Assembly (NCBI GenBank): GCA_030691385.1
Contig: JAUYEI010000066.1
Span: forward strand, 1-64,000
Length of the DNA stretch: 64,000 nucleotides
Source: Azonexus sp.
GTDB taxonomy: Bacteria; Pseudomonadota; Gammaproteobacteria; Burkholderiales; Rhodocyclaceae
Direction: 5' to 3'
Shown in pieces: positions 33,490 through 43,544 of the stretch. The notes beneath the pieces are model-generated. The model ran no database searches, had not been told where the DNA came from, and was given only the letters and a program-made list of their open reading frames with translations. Position 1 is the first letter of the stretch. Each line of letters opens with the position of its first letter. The position numbers were made by a program, and so were the translations under genes.

Positions 33490-34632
33490 ATGCTTATGGC
33501 CTATGAACTGACTAACGAACAACGTGATCGCTATCGCGCAACCGCAATCCGATCCCAACTGCGGAAGCGGGAGCTACTGCGATTCCATGACGAAGATGCT
33601 GAAGTTGATGATCTCCATCGCTTTGGCGAACGCTTGGATGTCAGCGATTTGATGCCGATGCTCGCTTCCAACGCGCTGACTAGTCTCTCCCTGTTTTCCG
33701 GCGGTGGAGGACTCGATCTTGGCTTCGAACGTGCCGGATTTGGACATGCTGCTTCGTTTGAAATTCTTGACATTTGCGGCGAAACATTGCGTGCCAATCG
33801 GCCTCAATGGGAAGTGAGCTCAGGAACAGAAGCTGGAGATGTGCGGGCTGCGCGTTTCACCCCTTTCCGTGGGGTCGATGTCGTGCACGGAGGTCCGCCT
33901 TGTCAGCCTTTTTCTGTTGCGGGGAAACAGGCTGGTGCTGAGGATCCTAGGAACATGTGGCCAGATTTTGTCCGGTGTGTACTTCAAACCCGCCCGAGAG
34001 CTTTCGTGGCTGAGAACGTACCAGGGATCTTGGATCGAAAATTCAATGAATTTGTCAAAGCAAACATTTCTGCGCCGCTAGAAAAATATTACAGGATTTT
34101 CAAGTTCAGGTTGGCTGCACATGATTTCGGCGTTCCTCAAAGTCGGCGAAGGGTTTTCTTTGTCGGTTTCCGTTTGAAGCGCGATGCTGAGCGTTGGGTG
34201 CAGCCGGAGCCTACCCATGGAGAAACAGCAACGCTCTTTGGCACAGTTTTACCGTACAACTTTGCGCGCCAGAGCATAGGCTTGCCCGATATTGGTTTCG
34301 ATCAGTTGGCGCCCACGCTACGTTCGGGATTCACTGGGCCGCGCAACACAACCGGGATACTGAATAGCAAGGCATCATTAACTGTATGGAATCGTCTCCG
34401 CGTCTGGCCGAATGGGGTGCAGCCAACGCACTCAATGGCGCGGGCCTATCCTCCTGAAAATGGTCACTTCCGACTGTCGGTAGCTGACTGCGCACTCCTC
34501 CAGGGATTTTCGGCCGACTGGAAATTTAGCGGCGCTGTTTATCAGGCGCTTGGTCAGATCGGAAACAGTGTTTGTCCGCCAGTTGCCTATGCGGTGGCAC
34601 GTCAGGTTGCACGTGCTCTGGGAGTAGCTTGA
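33490..34632 (+). CDS. DNA (cytosine-5) methyltransferase
   Basis: SLFSGGGGLDLGFERAG; GGPPCQPFSVAGK; AENVPG; PQSRRRVFFVGFR; QIGNSVCPPVA. Confidence 0.95.
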   Translation: MLMAYELTNEQRDRYRATAIRSQLRKRELLRFHDEDAEVDDLHRFGERLDVSDLMPMLASNALTSLSLFSGGGGLDLGFERAGFGHAASFEILDICGETLRANRPQWEVSSGTEAGDVRAARFTPFRGVDVVHGGPPCQPFSVAGKQAGAEDPRNMWPDFVRCVLQTRPRAFVAENVPGILDRKFNEFVKANISAPLEKYYRIFKFRLAAHDFGVPQSRRRVFFVGFRLKRDAERWVQPEPTHGETATLFGTVLPYNFARQSIGLPDIGFDQLAPTLRSGFTGPRNTTGILNSKASLTVWNRLRVWPNGVQPTHSMARAYPPENGHFRLSVADCALLQGFSADWKFSGAVYQALGQIGNSVCPPVAYAVARQVARALGVA

Positions 34633-35369
34633 TGTCAGTTCAGGACGACGAACGAGAGCGCGAACTTGTCCGGATGTTCAACCTCCACTGGGACCCCAGC
34701 CACCAGCGTGGAGGTGTCGATGCCGTACTGGATGTTGCCTACGAAGGAAGAAAATATCAGTTTGAAGTTGAGGTGAAATCGACTACCGGAAACACCGTAT
34801 CAACTGCCCGTGACGTTGGCATGGAGCATATCCAGAAATGGCGAAGCAAACTATTTATCATCGGTTTTTACTCTAAGGAAGCTGGGCGCCCTGAACTTCA
34901 GCGCTCTCTTTGCCTTACTCCTGTCGATATGGAGCCATGGATCGCTTCAATCGAGAAAAAAATCCTGATCGACTTCAAGCTGGCCGCTTGCGCCTCACGA
35001 CGACTCATTCTGGGTGATTTGTATGAGGTATGCGGCCAGCAAGACTCCTATTCACCGGATGACGCAAAGCGACTCCACAAGCAGCAATGGTCGGCAGATG
35101 AATACGCTGCAGCCCTGGATAGCGTTGTGGATGGCAAGCCACGTGTTTCCAAAGAGAAAATGTTGGAAATCCTGCACCTGCGTTCCAAGTACATTGCCGA
35201 ACGTGGCGCTACGTTGAATAATCCGCATATTACCAAGACGCACCTTGATCGTTTTGCTGGGTCAGCTAGAGAAGTGTCGGGGCCGAATTGGGCCGAGGCG
35301 ATTCGGCTTGCTGCTATCTCCTTCCTGCAAGCTAATCCGACGCACGTTGCCGTCCGAGAGTTGCAGTAA
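34632..35369 (+). CDS. Probable type II restriction endonuclease partner
   Basis: Overlaps the MTase stop; [26 protein letters not shown] resembles a PD-(D/E)XK core; no family recognised. Confidence 0.7.
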   Translation: MSVQDDERERELVRMFNLHWDPSHQRGGVDAVLDVAYEGRKYQFEVEVKSTTGNTVSTARDVGMEHIQKWRSKLFIIGFYSKEAGRPELQRSLCLTPVDMEPWIASIEKKILIDFKLAACASRRLILGDLYEVCGQQDSYSPDDAKRLHKQQWSADEYAAALDSVVDGKPRVSKEKMLEILHLRSKYIAERGATLNNPHITKTHLDRFAGSAREVSGPNWAEAIRLAAISFLQANPTHVAVRELQ

Positions 35370-35406
35370 CCACTTCCAGTCTTTGCGTATATCCTGTTCT
35401 ACCCTC

Positions 35407-36864
35407 ATGGTCCAAGGGACCACCTCCGATGCCGGCAAGACGACGCTGGTCGCTGCCTTGTGCCGCATCCTGCAGCGTCGCGGCGTGCGCGTCGCGCCGT
35501 TCAAGCCGCAGAACATGGCGCTCAATTCTGCCGTGACCGTCGATGGTGGCGAGATCGGGCGGGCGCAGGCGCTGCAGGCGCTGGCTTGTGGTCTGGCGCC
35601 GCATACCGATTTCAATCCGGTGCTGCTCAAGCCGACCACCGACAAAAAAGCGCAGGTCATCATTCATGGCAAGGTGGCGTTTGACCTCGATGCCAAGGCT
35701 TATCACGAGTACAAACCGCGGGCGATGGGAGCGGTGCTTGAATCGTGGGCGCGGCTGACGGCGGCTTACGATTGCGTGGTGGTCGAGGGAGCCGGGTCGC
35801 CGGCCGAGATCAATCTGCGGGCGCGGGATATCGCCAACATGGGTTTTGCCGAAGCGGTGGATTGTCCGGTGATCATCGTCGCCGACATTGACCGGGGCGG
35901 GGTTTTTGCCCATCTGGTTGGTACGCTGGAGTTGCTCTCGCCGACCGAGCAGGCGCGGGTCAAGGGCTTTGTCATCAACCGTTTTCGCGGCGACATTGCG
36001 CTGCTTGAATCCGGCCTGACTTGGCTGGAGGAGCGCACCGGCAAGCCGGTTATCGGCGTTTTGCCCTATCTGCACGGCCTGATGCTCGATGCCGAGGATG
36101 CCATTGCGACTGCTACGGTCGACCGGAAAAAAGCGCCAAAATTGAAAGTCATCGCCCCGGCTTACCCGCGCGTTTCCAATCACAACGACCTCGACCCGCT
36201 ACGCCTGCACCCGGAAGTCGATTTCCGCTGGATAGCCCCGGGCGAAACCCCGCCGGCGGCCGACCTGATCGTCCTGCCCGGCTCCAAGGCCGTGCGTGCC
36301 GACATCGACTGGCTGCGCGAACAGGGCTGGGCGACGGCGATTCACAAGCACCTGCGCTACGGCGGCAAGGTGGTCGGTCTGTGCGGCGGCTACCAGATGC
36401 TGGGCCGGATGATCCACGATCCGCAGGGCCTGGAAGGCCAGCCAGGCAGCACGCCGGGGCTGGGCGTGCTGGATGTCGAAACGACGCTCGAAGCCGAGAA
36501 GCAGTTACGGAATGTGAGCGGTCACTTGTCGCTACCGGGCCGGCCGGCGATGACCGGTTATGAAATTCACCTTGGTGTGACGCGGGGCGAAGGGCTCACC
36601 CAAAGTGCCGTCGAACTGGCCGATGGGGTCAGCGACGGTGCCATTTCCGCCGACAACCAGGTCTTCGCCACCTACTGCCACGGCGTCTTCGACCACCCGG
36701 AAGCGCTGACCGCGTTACTGAGCTGGGCCGGCATGACGGAAAGCGAGCAGGTCGATTTCGCCGCCCGGCGCGAGGCCGACCTCGAGCGCTTGGCCGATTC
36801 AGTCGAGGCGGCGCTCGATTGGGAAAAGATGGATGTTCTGCTGCCGCGTCACGCCGGCGGCTAG
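35407..36864 (+). CDS. cobQ: Cobyric acid synthase
   Basis: [51 protein letters not shown]. Confidence 0.95.
   Translation: MVQGTTSDAGKTTLVAALCRILQRRGVRVAPFKPQNMALNSAVTVDGGEIGRAQALQALACGLAPHTDFNPVLLKPTTDKKAQVIIHGKVAFDLDAKAYHEYKPRAMGAVLESWARLTAAYDCVVVEGAGSPAEINLRARDIANMGFAEAVDCPVIIVADIDRGGVFAHLVGTLELLSPTEQARVKGFVINRFRGDIALLESGLTWLEERTGKPVIGVLPYLHGLMLDAEDAIATATVDRKKAPKLKVIAPAYPRVSNHNDLDPLRLHPEVDFRWIAPGETPPAADLIVLPGSKAVRADIDWLREQGWATAIHKHLRYGGKVVGLCGGYQMLGRMIHDPQGLEGQPGSTPGLGVLDVETTLEAEKQLRNVSGHLSLPGRPAMTGYEIHLGVTRGEGLTQSAVELADGVSDGAISADNQVFATYCHGVFDHPEALTALLSWAGMTESEQVDFAARREADLERLADSVEAALDWEKMDVLLPRHAGG
36112..36148 (+). repeat. CACGGTCAACCGG dispersed motif (in cobQ)
   Basis: gctacggtcgaccggaaaaaagcgccaaaattgaaag. 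Confidence 0.8.
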
Positions 36865-36878
36865 CCCGGATTTGCTGC

Positions 36879-38246
36879 TCAATCCGTAGCCAGCCCGGCC
36901 GGCGGCGCATCTTCGTCATGCCTGATGCGCGAGAGGGCAACCTGGCGCTGGATTTCCCGAAAATCCTTTTCCCGGCCATGCAGCGCATAGAGCGTTCGTG
37001 CCGCGCTGAAAGCCTTTTTGGCATCGGGGCTGGCCATGAGCTGCCCGGATTGCAGGTCGGCCAGTTGATGGTCGTCGAGCGACAGTGCGGCGCGCATGAT
37101 GTCGAGGCGGGTCGTGGTGTTGAACTCGGTGACGAGCATGGCCGGGCGCAGGCCGGCGAAGCGGATTTTGCCCTTTTCGACTGAGCTGATGGCCAGCAAG
37201 GCGGCAAAACTGGCCTGTTCCATGAGCCCCATTTTCTGTAATTCGGAATCGCGGATGCCGAGCAGCACTTTTTCGGCCGTGATCTTGTCGCCGGCGTTGA
37301 TGTGGCTACGCGCCGTGGCCAGGCGGTCTTCGGCCGAAATGGCGCCGGGCATGCTGTCATTGGCGATGACATCGGCCATCGCGGCCAGCGCGGTCCCGGT
37401 ATCGCCGTTGAGCGTCGCGGCCTCGGCCAGCAGACGCTTGCGCAGATAGTTGCGGGGCGTTTTCTTGGCTATTTCGTCGAGGATCTGTTGCGCCTCGGCA
37501 TGCTCGCCCTGGGCCATGCAGATGCAGGCCTTGAGGTCGCCGGCATCGAAGAAATGCGGCGTGCTGGCGACGACCCGGTCGATTTCCTCGCGCGCTTCCT
37601 GCAGGCGATTTTGTTTGTGCAGCGAACGGGCAACGCCGGCGCGGGCCCACGGAAATTCGTAGTTTTCGAGGATGCCGCGGTAGGCGGCTTCGGCCGATTT
37701 GACGTCGCCGCTGGCAAGAAAAACCTCGGCCCGCTGGCGCAGGATTTCGAAGCGGTAGAGCCGCCCGGCTTCGCTCTCGCGCGAGGCCTCAAGAATGGCC
37801 AGGGCGCTGGCGTACTCCTGCTTGCGCTTTTCCTTGTAATAGCCGGCAAAGAACAACTTCTTGGCGACGATGCGTTCGAGGCGCAACAGCAGCTTGTCCG
37901 GCGAAAACGGCTTGATGATGTAATCGTCAGGAATCAGCTCGACGGCCGATACGACCTGTTCGTAGGACTGCTCGCCGGTGACCATCATGAAAATGGTTTC
38001 GTCGGGCAGCAGGTTGAAGCGCCGCAACTCTTCCAGCAACTGCTGGCCGGAACGCCCCTCGCCCAACATGTAGTCGCAGAGGACGATGTCCGGCATGTTG
38101 TTGCGGATGCGGAAGATGGCATCCTGATAATTGCTGGCGAACTCGACGGCAAAGGCGCCCAGTTGCTGGGCGACGGTACGCAGGGCATCGCGGGCCTGTG
38201 ACTGGTCGTCGATGACGAGAAAACGTTTCTTGCTGTAGTCCGTCAT
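36879..38246 (-). CDS. Response regulator receiver with TPR-type C-terminus
   Basis: KKRFLVIDDQSQARDALRTV...DIVLCDYMLGEGRSGQ...IIKPFSPDKL, then helical repeats. Confidence 0.8.
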   Translation of the reverse strand: MTDYSKKRFLVIDDQSQARDALRTVAQQLGAFAVEFASNYQDAIFRIRNNMPDIVLCDYMLGEGRSGQQLLEELRRFNLLPDETIFMMVTGEQSYEQVVSAVELIPDDYIIKPFSPDKLLLRLERIVAKKLFFAGYYKEKRKQEYASALAILEASRESEAGRLYRFEILRQRAEVFLASGDVKSAEAAYRGILENYEFPWARAGVARSLHKQNRLQEAREEIDRVVASTPHFFDAGDLKACICMAQGEHAEAQQILDEIAKKTPRNYLRKRLLAEAATLNGDTGTALAAMADVIANDSMPGAISAEDRLATARSHINAGDKITAEKVLLGIRDSELQKMGLMEQASFAALLAISSVEKGKIRFAGLRPAMLVTEFNTTTRLDIMRAALSLDDHQLADLQSGQLMASPDAKKAFSAARTLYALHGREKDFREIQRQVALSRIRHDEDAPPAGLATD

Positions 38247-38249
38247 TAT

Positions 38250-38472
38250 CCTTGAAACCTCCAGATGGTGCGCCTGGGCGGGATGGCCGGCGCCAAGCGA
38301 CGCCGCAGCAGGCTCATGCCTGCAAGGAGGAGCGACAAAGCCGGGCGCCCGACCAGGCGTGCCAGCGGCCACGTCGCGCTGTCTCCCAAGGGGTGAATCG
38401 CCTCGAAGGCGCAAAGGCCTGTATTCATGGGGCTGACCAAGGCTGGACAAGCGGTCAACTGAGGTTTCAAGG
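38250..38472. repeat. Palindromic-ended dispersed element, copy 1 (223 bp)
   Basis: Starts CCTTGAAACCTCC, ends GAGGTTTCAAGG; near-identical blocks at 59104-59227 and 55075-55307 (inverted). Confidence 0.85.
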
Positions 38473-38473
38473 A

Positions 38474-39082
38474 TTATGGCAAGCGAAGTTCGAAGCGGGC
38501 GCCGCCCAAGGCGCCATGGTTGCTCAACAGCAGGCTGCCCTGGCGTTCGTGACGGTGGTGGAGTTGGGCCAGGCGCTCGGCCACCATGAGTCCGGTGCCG
38601 GTCGCCGGGGGTAGCGTGGCGAAGCCCGGGCCGTCGTCGTCGACGTGCAGGCAAAGCCAGCCATCGTCGGTCGCGGCACTGAGATGCACAGCCTTGCCGG
38701 CGAAACGGCCGGCGTTTTGGACGGCGTTATTGAGCATGTCGGTGACCAGATCGCGGTCGAGCGGCCATTCGTCGAAGACCTGGCAATCGACGCTGAGCGC
38801 GATGCCGCGCTCGGCCAGATGTTTCTTCTGGGCGAGCATGACTTCGTCGCAAACGTCGCCGACGATGGTCGGCGTGACGGCCGCCGCGGCGTCGTGGCGC
38901 ATCAGGTGGTAGGCGGTCAGCGTTCGCGACAGCCGGTTGGCGGCCGACTCGATGGCATAGCGCGCTTCGCCGAGCGGGATGCCGTGCGCCGCTTCGGCCG
39001 CGGCGATCATCGATTCGGCGATGAATAGCTGGTTCTTGGCGTCGTGGACGCCGGAGGCCAGGATATCCAATAGTTTGTGCAT
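38474..39082 (-). CDS. Histidine kinase-like ATPase, no sensor domain seen
   Basis: GVHDAKNQLFIAES...; VTDMLNNAVQNAGRFA; VDDDGPGF...GTGLMVAERLAQLHHR. Confidence 0.8.
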   Translation of the reverse strand: MHKLLDILASGVHDAKNQLFIAESMIAAAEAAHGIPLGEARYAIESAANRLSRTLTAYHLMRHDAAAAVTPTIVGDVCDEVMLAQKKHLAERGIALSVDCQVFDEWPLDRDLVTDMLNNAVQNAGRFAGKAVHLSAATDDGWLCLHVDDDGPGFATLPPATGTGLMVAERLAQLHHRHERQGSLLLSNHGALGGARFELRLP

Positions 39083-39118
39083 GCTTTGTCTCCACTTTTT
39101 TAGTGAAGCATAGCTTGT

Positions 39119-39544
39119 TCAGCCCGTCGAGCGCAGCGTATAGGCCAAACAAAGGCGCAGCGGAATCGCGGCGGCGGTGAACAGATCGGTCAGTTCGCCG
39201 GTGCTCAGGGTGGCCGGCATGGCACTGACCCGGCCGTTGCCGACGTCGAAAACCGGGGTTTCGAGCAAGGACCGCCGGGCCGATTCAAGGGCGGCGATGG
39301 TCTCGCCATCGAGATTGGTGCTCGACAGCACGAGAAAGTGAATGGCCGGGGCGGGGGCGCTGATCAGCGGGTCGTTGTCGGCCGAACGCGGCAGCGGCGT
39401 GCTGCGCACGCGGGTATCTTCCTCGATGCGCCAGGGCCAGATGTAAATGCCGGGAGTGTCGTCCGGCCGGCTGATGCGGACGGGCAGGGTGGCGTGCCTG
39501 GCGATGACTTCGCGCAAGGCGGTGAGGCGGGTGAAAAGTGGCAT
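39119..39544 (-). CDS. Hypothetical protein
   Basis: 141 aa ORF, same strand as the HK/RR pair. Confidence 0.55.
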   Translation of the reverse strand: MPLFTRLTALREVIARHATLPVRISRPDDTPGIYIWPWRIEEDTRVRSTPLPRSADNDPLISAPAPAIHFLVLSSTNLDGETIAALESARRSLLETPVFDVGNGRVSAMPATLSTGELTDLFTAAAIPLRLCLAYTLRSTG

Positions 39545-39574
39545 GGCGGACTCCTGAACGTGCTGGGTGGCTGT

Positions 39575-40153
39575 TCAGGCTAGCACAGCGCAGCTTGCTT
39601 GGCCGGGCAGTTTCAGGCTGAGCGGCAAACCGGCGGCGACCAGCGTGACCTGATCGCAGACCGCCGCGACGCGCTGGTTGAGGCGGCCCTGTTCGTCGGC
39701 GAACAGCCGCGACACCGGATGCATGGGGACGATGCCCCAGCCGACTTCGTTGGAGACAAGAATGATGTGGCCGGGCAGGCTGGGCAAGAGGTCGATCAGC
39801 GCGGCGGTTTCGGCCCGGAACAGCGGGCAGTCGATCGCCTCGCCGGCTTCGGCCTGTGTCGCGGCCTGGCCGGCGAACAGCAGGTTGGACAACCACAGCG
39901 TCAGGCAATCAACCAGCACGCAGGTATCCGGCGCCGCCAGTTCGCGCAGGCGGGCGGCGAGGTGCAGGGTTTCTTCGGTGCAGCCCCACTCGGCCGGCCG
40001 GCGTTCGCGATGGTGGGCGACGCGGCGGGCCATTTCGCCGTCGAGGGCCTGGGCCGTGGCGAGATAAACGACCTTTAAGCCGGAATCGCGGGCGCGTTGT
40101 TCGGCCAGCAGGCTCTTGCCCGAGCGCGCACCGCCGAGGATCAGTTCTTTCAT
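39575..40153 (-). CDS. cobU: Bifunctional adenosylcobinamide kinase/guanylyltransferase
   Basis: MKELILGGARSGKSLLAEQRA P-loop; DCLTLWLSNLL; NEVGWGIVPMHPVSR. Confidence 0.94.
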   Translation of the reverse strand: MKELILGGARSGKSLLAEQRARDSGLKVVYLATAQALDGEMARRVAHHRERRPAEWGCTEETLHLAARLRELAAPDTCVLVDCLTLWLSNLLFAGQAATQAEAGEAIDCPLFRAETAALIDLLPSLPGHIILVSNEVGWGIVPMHPVSRLFADEQGRLNQRVAAVCDQVTLVAAGLPLSLKLPGQASCAVLA

Positions 40154-40194
40154 GGGGATGCATTGTCGGCGAACGGGTCGGTATAATCCACCCC

Positions 40195-40400
40195 GATTCG
40201 ACGAAACGGAACCCGGTTTGAATCCGGGGCGGGCCCGCCGCTGTAATCGGGGACGGAGGCTGCAACAGGCCACTGGCAAAGGGGAAAACCCGGCCGGGAA
40301 GGCGCAGCGCTCCGGCTGATCCGAAAGCCAGAAGACGTGTCGAGTCCTCTTGGGAAGCCTGTGGACAGGGTTTCGCGGCAGTGCGTGGGCAAATTTCGCC
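40195..40400 (+). ncRNA. Cobalamin riboswitch in the cobT leader
   Basis: GGAACCCGGTTTGAATCCGGGGCGGGCCCGCCGCTGTAATCGGGGACGGAGGCTGCA...CCACTGG...GGGAAGGC...GATCCGAAAGCCAGAAGAC. Confidence 0.95.
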
Positions 40401-40440
40401 AGGCATCGCCGCGAGGCCCTTTTTTCTTTTGGAGAATCGG

Positions 40441-41496
40441 ATGCATTCGTTGGACTTCAAGATCACTGCCCCGGATCGGGGAATTGAAATTTCGCTCAAA
40501 AATCGGGTTGACCGTAAGACCAAGCCGCTCGGCGCACTCGGCCTGCTCGAACGCACGGCCATCCAGATCGGCCTCATTCAGCAGACGCTCAACCCGGTGC
40601 TGAACAACGCGCAGATGTTCGTCTTCGCCGGCGACCACGGCGCGGCCAGGGCCGGTGTCTCGGCCTACCCGCAGGACGTGACCTGGCAGATGGTCGAGAA
40701 CTTCCTGGCCGGCGGCGCGGCGATCAACATCTTCGCGCGCCAGAACGGGCTCGGGTTGAGCGTCGTCGACGCCGGCGTTGCCCACGATTTCGGCGATGGC
40801 CGGGCCGGGCTCATCGACGTCAAGATTGCGCCGGGCACCGCCAACTATCTCGAAGAACCGGCGATGACCGCCACCCAGTGCGCCCAGGCCATCAGGCAGG
40901 GCGCCGGCATCGTCCGTGGCCTGGCGGCCACCGGCTGCAACGTCGTCGGCTTTGGCGAAATGGGCATCGGCAACACCGCCTCGGCCTCATTGCTCACCCA
41001 CTGCCTGACCGGTCTGCCGCTGGCCGAATCCGTCGGCCGCGGCACCGGGCTCGACGATGCCGGGCTGGCGCGCAAGCAGGCGCTGCTCGAAACGGCACTC
41101 AAGCGCTATCGCGCTGCCGACGGCAACAACGACCCGCTGGCCGTGCTCGCCGAATTCGGTGGTTTCGAGATCGCCACCATGGTCGGCGCCATGCTCGGCG
41201 CAGCGGAGGCGAAGATGACCCTGCTCATCGACGGTTTCATCGTCGGCTCGGCGGCGCTGGTCGCCAGCCGTCTGGCCCCGGCCCTCACCGATTACTGCGT
41301 GTTCTGCCACCGCTCGGCCGAAGCCGGCCACGCCGCCCAACTCAAGGTACTCGGCGCCGAGCCGCTGCTCGACCTCGGTCTGCGTCTCGGCGAAGGGACC
41401 GGTGCCGCGCTGGCCTACCCGCTCGTCCAGGCCTCGGTCAGTTTCCTCAACGAAATGGCCAGTTTCGAATCGGCCGGGGTATCGGACAAGGAATGA
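40441..41496 (+). CDS. cobT: Nicotinate-nucleotide--dimethylbenzimidazole phosphoribosyltransferase
   Basis: [45 protein letters not shown]. Confidence 0.96.
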   Translation: MHSLDFKITAPDRGIEISLKNRVDRKTKPLGALGLLERTAIQIGLIQQTLNPVLNNAQMFVFAGDHGAARAGVSAYPQDVTWQMVENFLAGGAAINIFARQNGLGLSVVDAGVAHDFGDGRAGLIDVKIAPGTANYLEEPAMTATQCAQAIRQGAGIVRGLAATGCNVVGFGEMGIGNTASASLLTHCLTGLPLAESVGRGTGLDDAGLARKQALLETALKRYRAADGNNDPLAVLAEFGGFEIATMVGAMLGAAEAKMTLLIDGFIVGSAALVASRLAPALTDYCVFCHRSAEAGHAAQLKVLGAEPLLDLGLRLGEGTGAALAYPLVQASVSFLNEMASFESAGVSDKE

Positions 41497-42248
41497 TCCG
41501 TCGCGAGCTGGCCACCTTCTCCGCCGCCCTCGGCTATTTCACCCGGCTGCCGGTGCCGGGCTGGGTCGGCTATTCGCCCGACGGGCTGGCCCGGGCGGCG
41601 CGCTACCTGCCGGCCATCGGCCTGCTCGTCGGCGGGGTGGGTGCGCTGGTGTTCTGGCTGGCAATGCACCTCTGGTCCCAACCGGTGGCTGTGGTGCTCG
41701 CCATGGTCGCGACGATTTACCTGACCGGTGCCTTCCACGAGGATGGCCTTGCCGACACCGCCGATGGTCTTGGCGGCGGCTGGGACAAAGCGAAAATCCT
41801 CGCGATCATGAAGGATTCGCGGGCCGGCAGTTACGGCGTTGTCGCTGTGGTCCTCGCCCTGCTCGGCAAGTTCGCGCTGCTTGCCACGTTGCCGGCCGGG
41901 CAGGTGGCGGTGGCGCTGATCGCCGGCCACGCCGTTTCCCGCTTCTGCGCCGTGAGCCTGATGGCGACGATGGATTACGCCCGCGACGACGAAACCAGCA
42001 AGGCCCGTCCCGTCGCCGCCCGGCTTGGCCTTGGCCCGCTCCTCTTTGCAGCGGCTTTCGCCGGCCTGCCGTTACTGCTGTTGGCGCCTGCGCCGGCACT
42101 GACCGCCGTCGCCCTGGCGGCGCTGGCCACCCTCTGGCTCGCCGCCAAGTGTCGCCGCTGGCTCGGCGGCTACACCGGTGACTGCCTCGGGGCGGTGCAG
42201 CAACTGGCCGAGATTGCTTTCTACCTCGGCTTGGCGGCGCGGATTTAG
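41493..42248 (+). CDS. cobS: Adenosylcobinamide-GDP ribazoletransferase
   Basis: [53 protein letters not shown]. Confidence 0.95.
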   Translation: MIRRELATFSAALGYFTRLPVPGWVGYSPDGLARAARYLPAIGLLVGGVGALVFWLAMHLWSQPVAVVLAMVATIYLTGAFHEDGLADTADGLGGGWDKAKILAIMKDSRAGSYGVVAVVLALLGKFALLATLPAGQVAVALIAGHAVSRFCAVSLMATMDYARDDETSKARPVAARLGLGPLLFAAAFAGLPLLLLAPAPALTAVALAALATLWLAAKCRRWLGGYTGDCLGAVQQLAEIAFYLGLAARI

Positions 42249-42269
42249 TCAGCCAACGGGAAAACACCA

Positions 42270-42308
42270 TTCCCACGGTCAACCGGAAATTTTGCCCAAA
42301 ATTGAAAG
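42270..42308 (+). repeat. CACGGTCAACCGG dispersed motif (intergenic, cobS/DUF938)
   Basis: ttcccacggtcaaccggaaattttgcccaaaattgaaag. Confidence 0.88.
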
Positions 42309-42375
42309 ACCGGCGGTGGCAGTCCCTCGGCCGATTTGCCGTTAAGCTTCCGGCATCGCCCGAATGTCGCCCATC

Positions 42376-42984
42376 ATGGAAAAACCCCACGCCCCCTCCA
42401 CCGAAAAGAACCGCGAGCCGATTCTCGCCGTGCTCCGCGAAGTCTTTGCTGACCGCCGGCAGGTTCTGGAAATCGGCAGCGGCACCGGCCAGCACGCCAT
42501 CCATTTCTGCGCCCACTTGCCGCACCTCACTTGGCAGACCTCGGACCGCCCGGACTGCCTGCCCGGCATCCGCGCCTGGCTAGCCGAAGCCGCCCTGCCC
42601 AATGTCCTCCCACCCGTCGAATTCGACGTTCTCGGCCCATGGCCGAACGGCCGCTACGACGCGGTGTACAGCGCCAATACCCTGCACATCATGTCCTGGG
42701 AGGCGGTCGAAGCCTTCTTCGCCGGCCTGCCGACCGTGCTGGAGCCGGGCGGCCTGCTCTTCATCTACGGCCCCTTCATGTTCAATGGCCGCCACACCAG
42801 CGACAGCAACGCCGCATTCGACCGGTCGCTGAAAAAAAAGGCGCCGCATCAGGGCGTGCGCGATGTGGTCGCCGTCGATGCGCTGGCCCGGCAAAGCGGG
42901 CTGGAACTGCTCGAGCAACGGGAAATGCCGTCGAATAATCTCGCCGTGCTCTGGCGAATGAGTGAAGCGTGCGCCTCCACCTGA
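42376..42984 (+). CDS. DUF938 family methyltransferase-like protein
   Basis: STEKNREPILAVL...VLEIGSGTGQHAIHFCAHLPHLTWQTSD. Confidence 0.88.
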   Translation: MEKPHAPSTEKNREPILAVLREVFADRRQVLEIGSGTGQHAIHFCAHLPHLTWQTSDRPDCLPGIRAWLAEAALPNVLPPVEFDVLGPWPNGRYDAVYSANTLHIMSWEAVEAFFAGLPTVLEPGGLLFIYGPFMFNGRHTSDSNAAFDRSLKKKAPHQGVRDVVAVDALARQSGLELLEQREMPSNNLAVLWRMSEACAST

Positions 42985-43511
42985 TCCGCCACCCGAAGCC
43001 GAGCATCGAACCGGGCATCTGCTACGGTCAACTGGATATTTCGGCCAAAATTGAAATGGCCGATGTCGCCCGCCTGCGTGCCGAATTGCCGCCCGGCCTG
43101 CCGCTGTGGAGCAGCCCGCTGCTGCGGTGCCGGCAACTGGCTGAACAGCTTCACCCGCAGCCGATCATCGATGGCCGCCTGGCCGAAATGAATTTTGGCG
43201 ATTGGGAAGCTCGATCGTGGGACGACATTCCGCGCCACGAGCTTGACGCCTGGGCCGCCGACGTCGCCGGCTACGCGCCGCCCGGCGGCGAATCGCCCGC
43301 CGCGCTGCAACTGCGGGCGCTGGATTTCGTGGCGGGGCTCGACGTTCCGGAAGCCGTGGTCGTCACCCACGCCGGTATCATCCGCACCTTGCTCGCCCGC
43401 TGGCAGAACTTGCCGCCAGCGCGCTGGAGCGAGCTGAAAATCGGTTTCTCGACAGTGACGAGCGTGTCCATCTCGCGCGACAGCGCCGACCTGATCGGCC
43501 TGAATCGGTAG
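42969..43511 (+). CDS. cobC: Alpha-ribazole phosphatase (histidine phosphatase)
   Basis: RLHLIRHPKPSIEPGICYGQLD; VTHAGIIRTLL. Confidence 0.88.
   Translation: MRLHLIRHPKPSIEPGICYGQLDISAKIEMADVARLRAELPPGLPLWSSPLLRCRQLAEQLHPQPIIDGRLAEMNFGDWEARSWDDIPRHELDAWAADVAGYAPPGGESPAALQLRALDFVAGLDVPEAVVVTHAGIIRTLLARWQNLPPARWSELKIGFSTVTSVSISRDSADLIGLNR
43020..43058 (+). repeat. CACGGTCAACCGG dispersed motif (in cobC)
   Basis: tgctacggtcaactggatatttcggccaaaattgaaatg. Confidence 0.8.
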
Positions 43512-43544
43512 AATGTCGACTTTCGTATTCGACGACCGCCCTCT

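Noticed and set aside
40486-40520. Motif-like string in cobT (gaaatttcgctcaaaaatcgggttgaccgtaagac)
   Set aside because: Has AT tracts but several core mismatches, and encodes a segment that resembles normal CobT; kept as borderline only.
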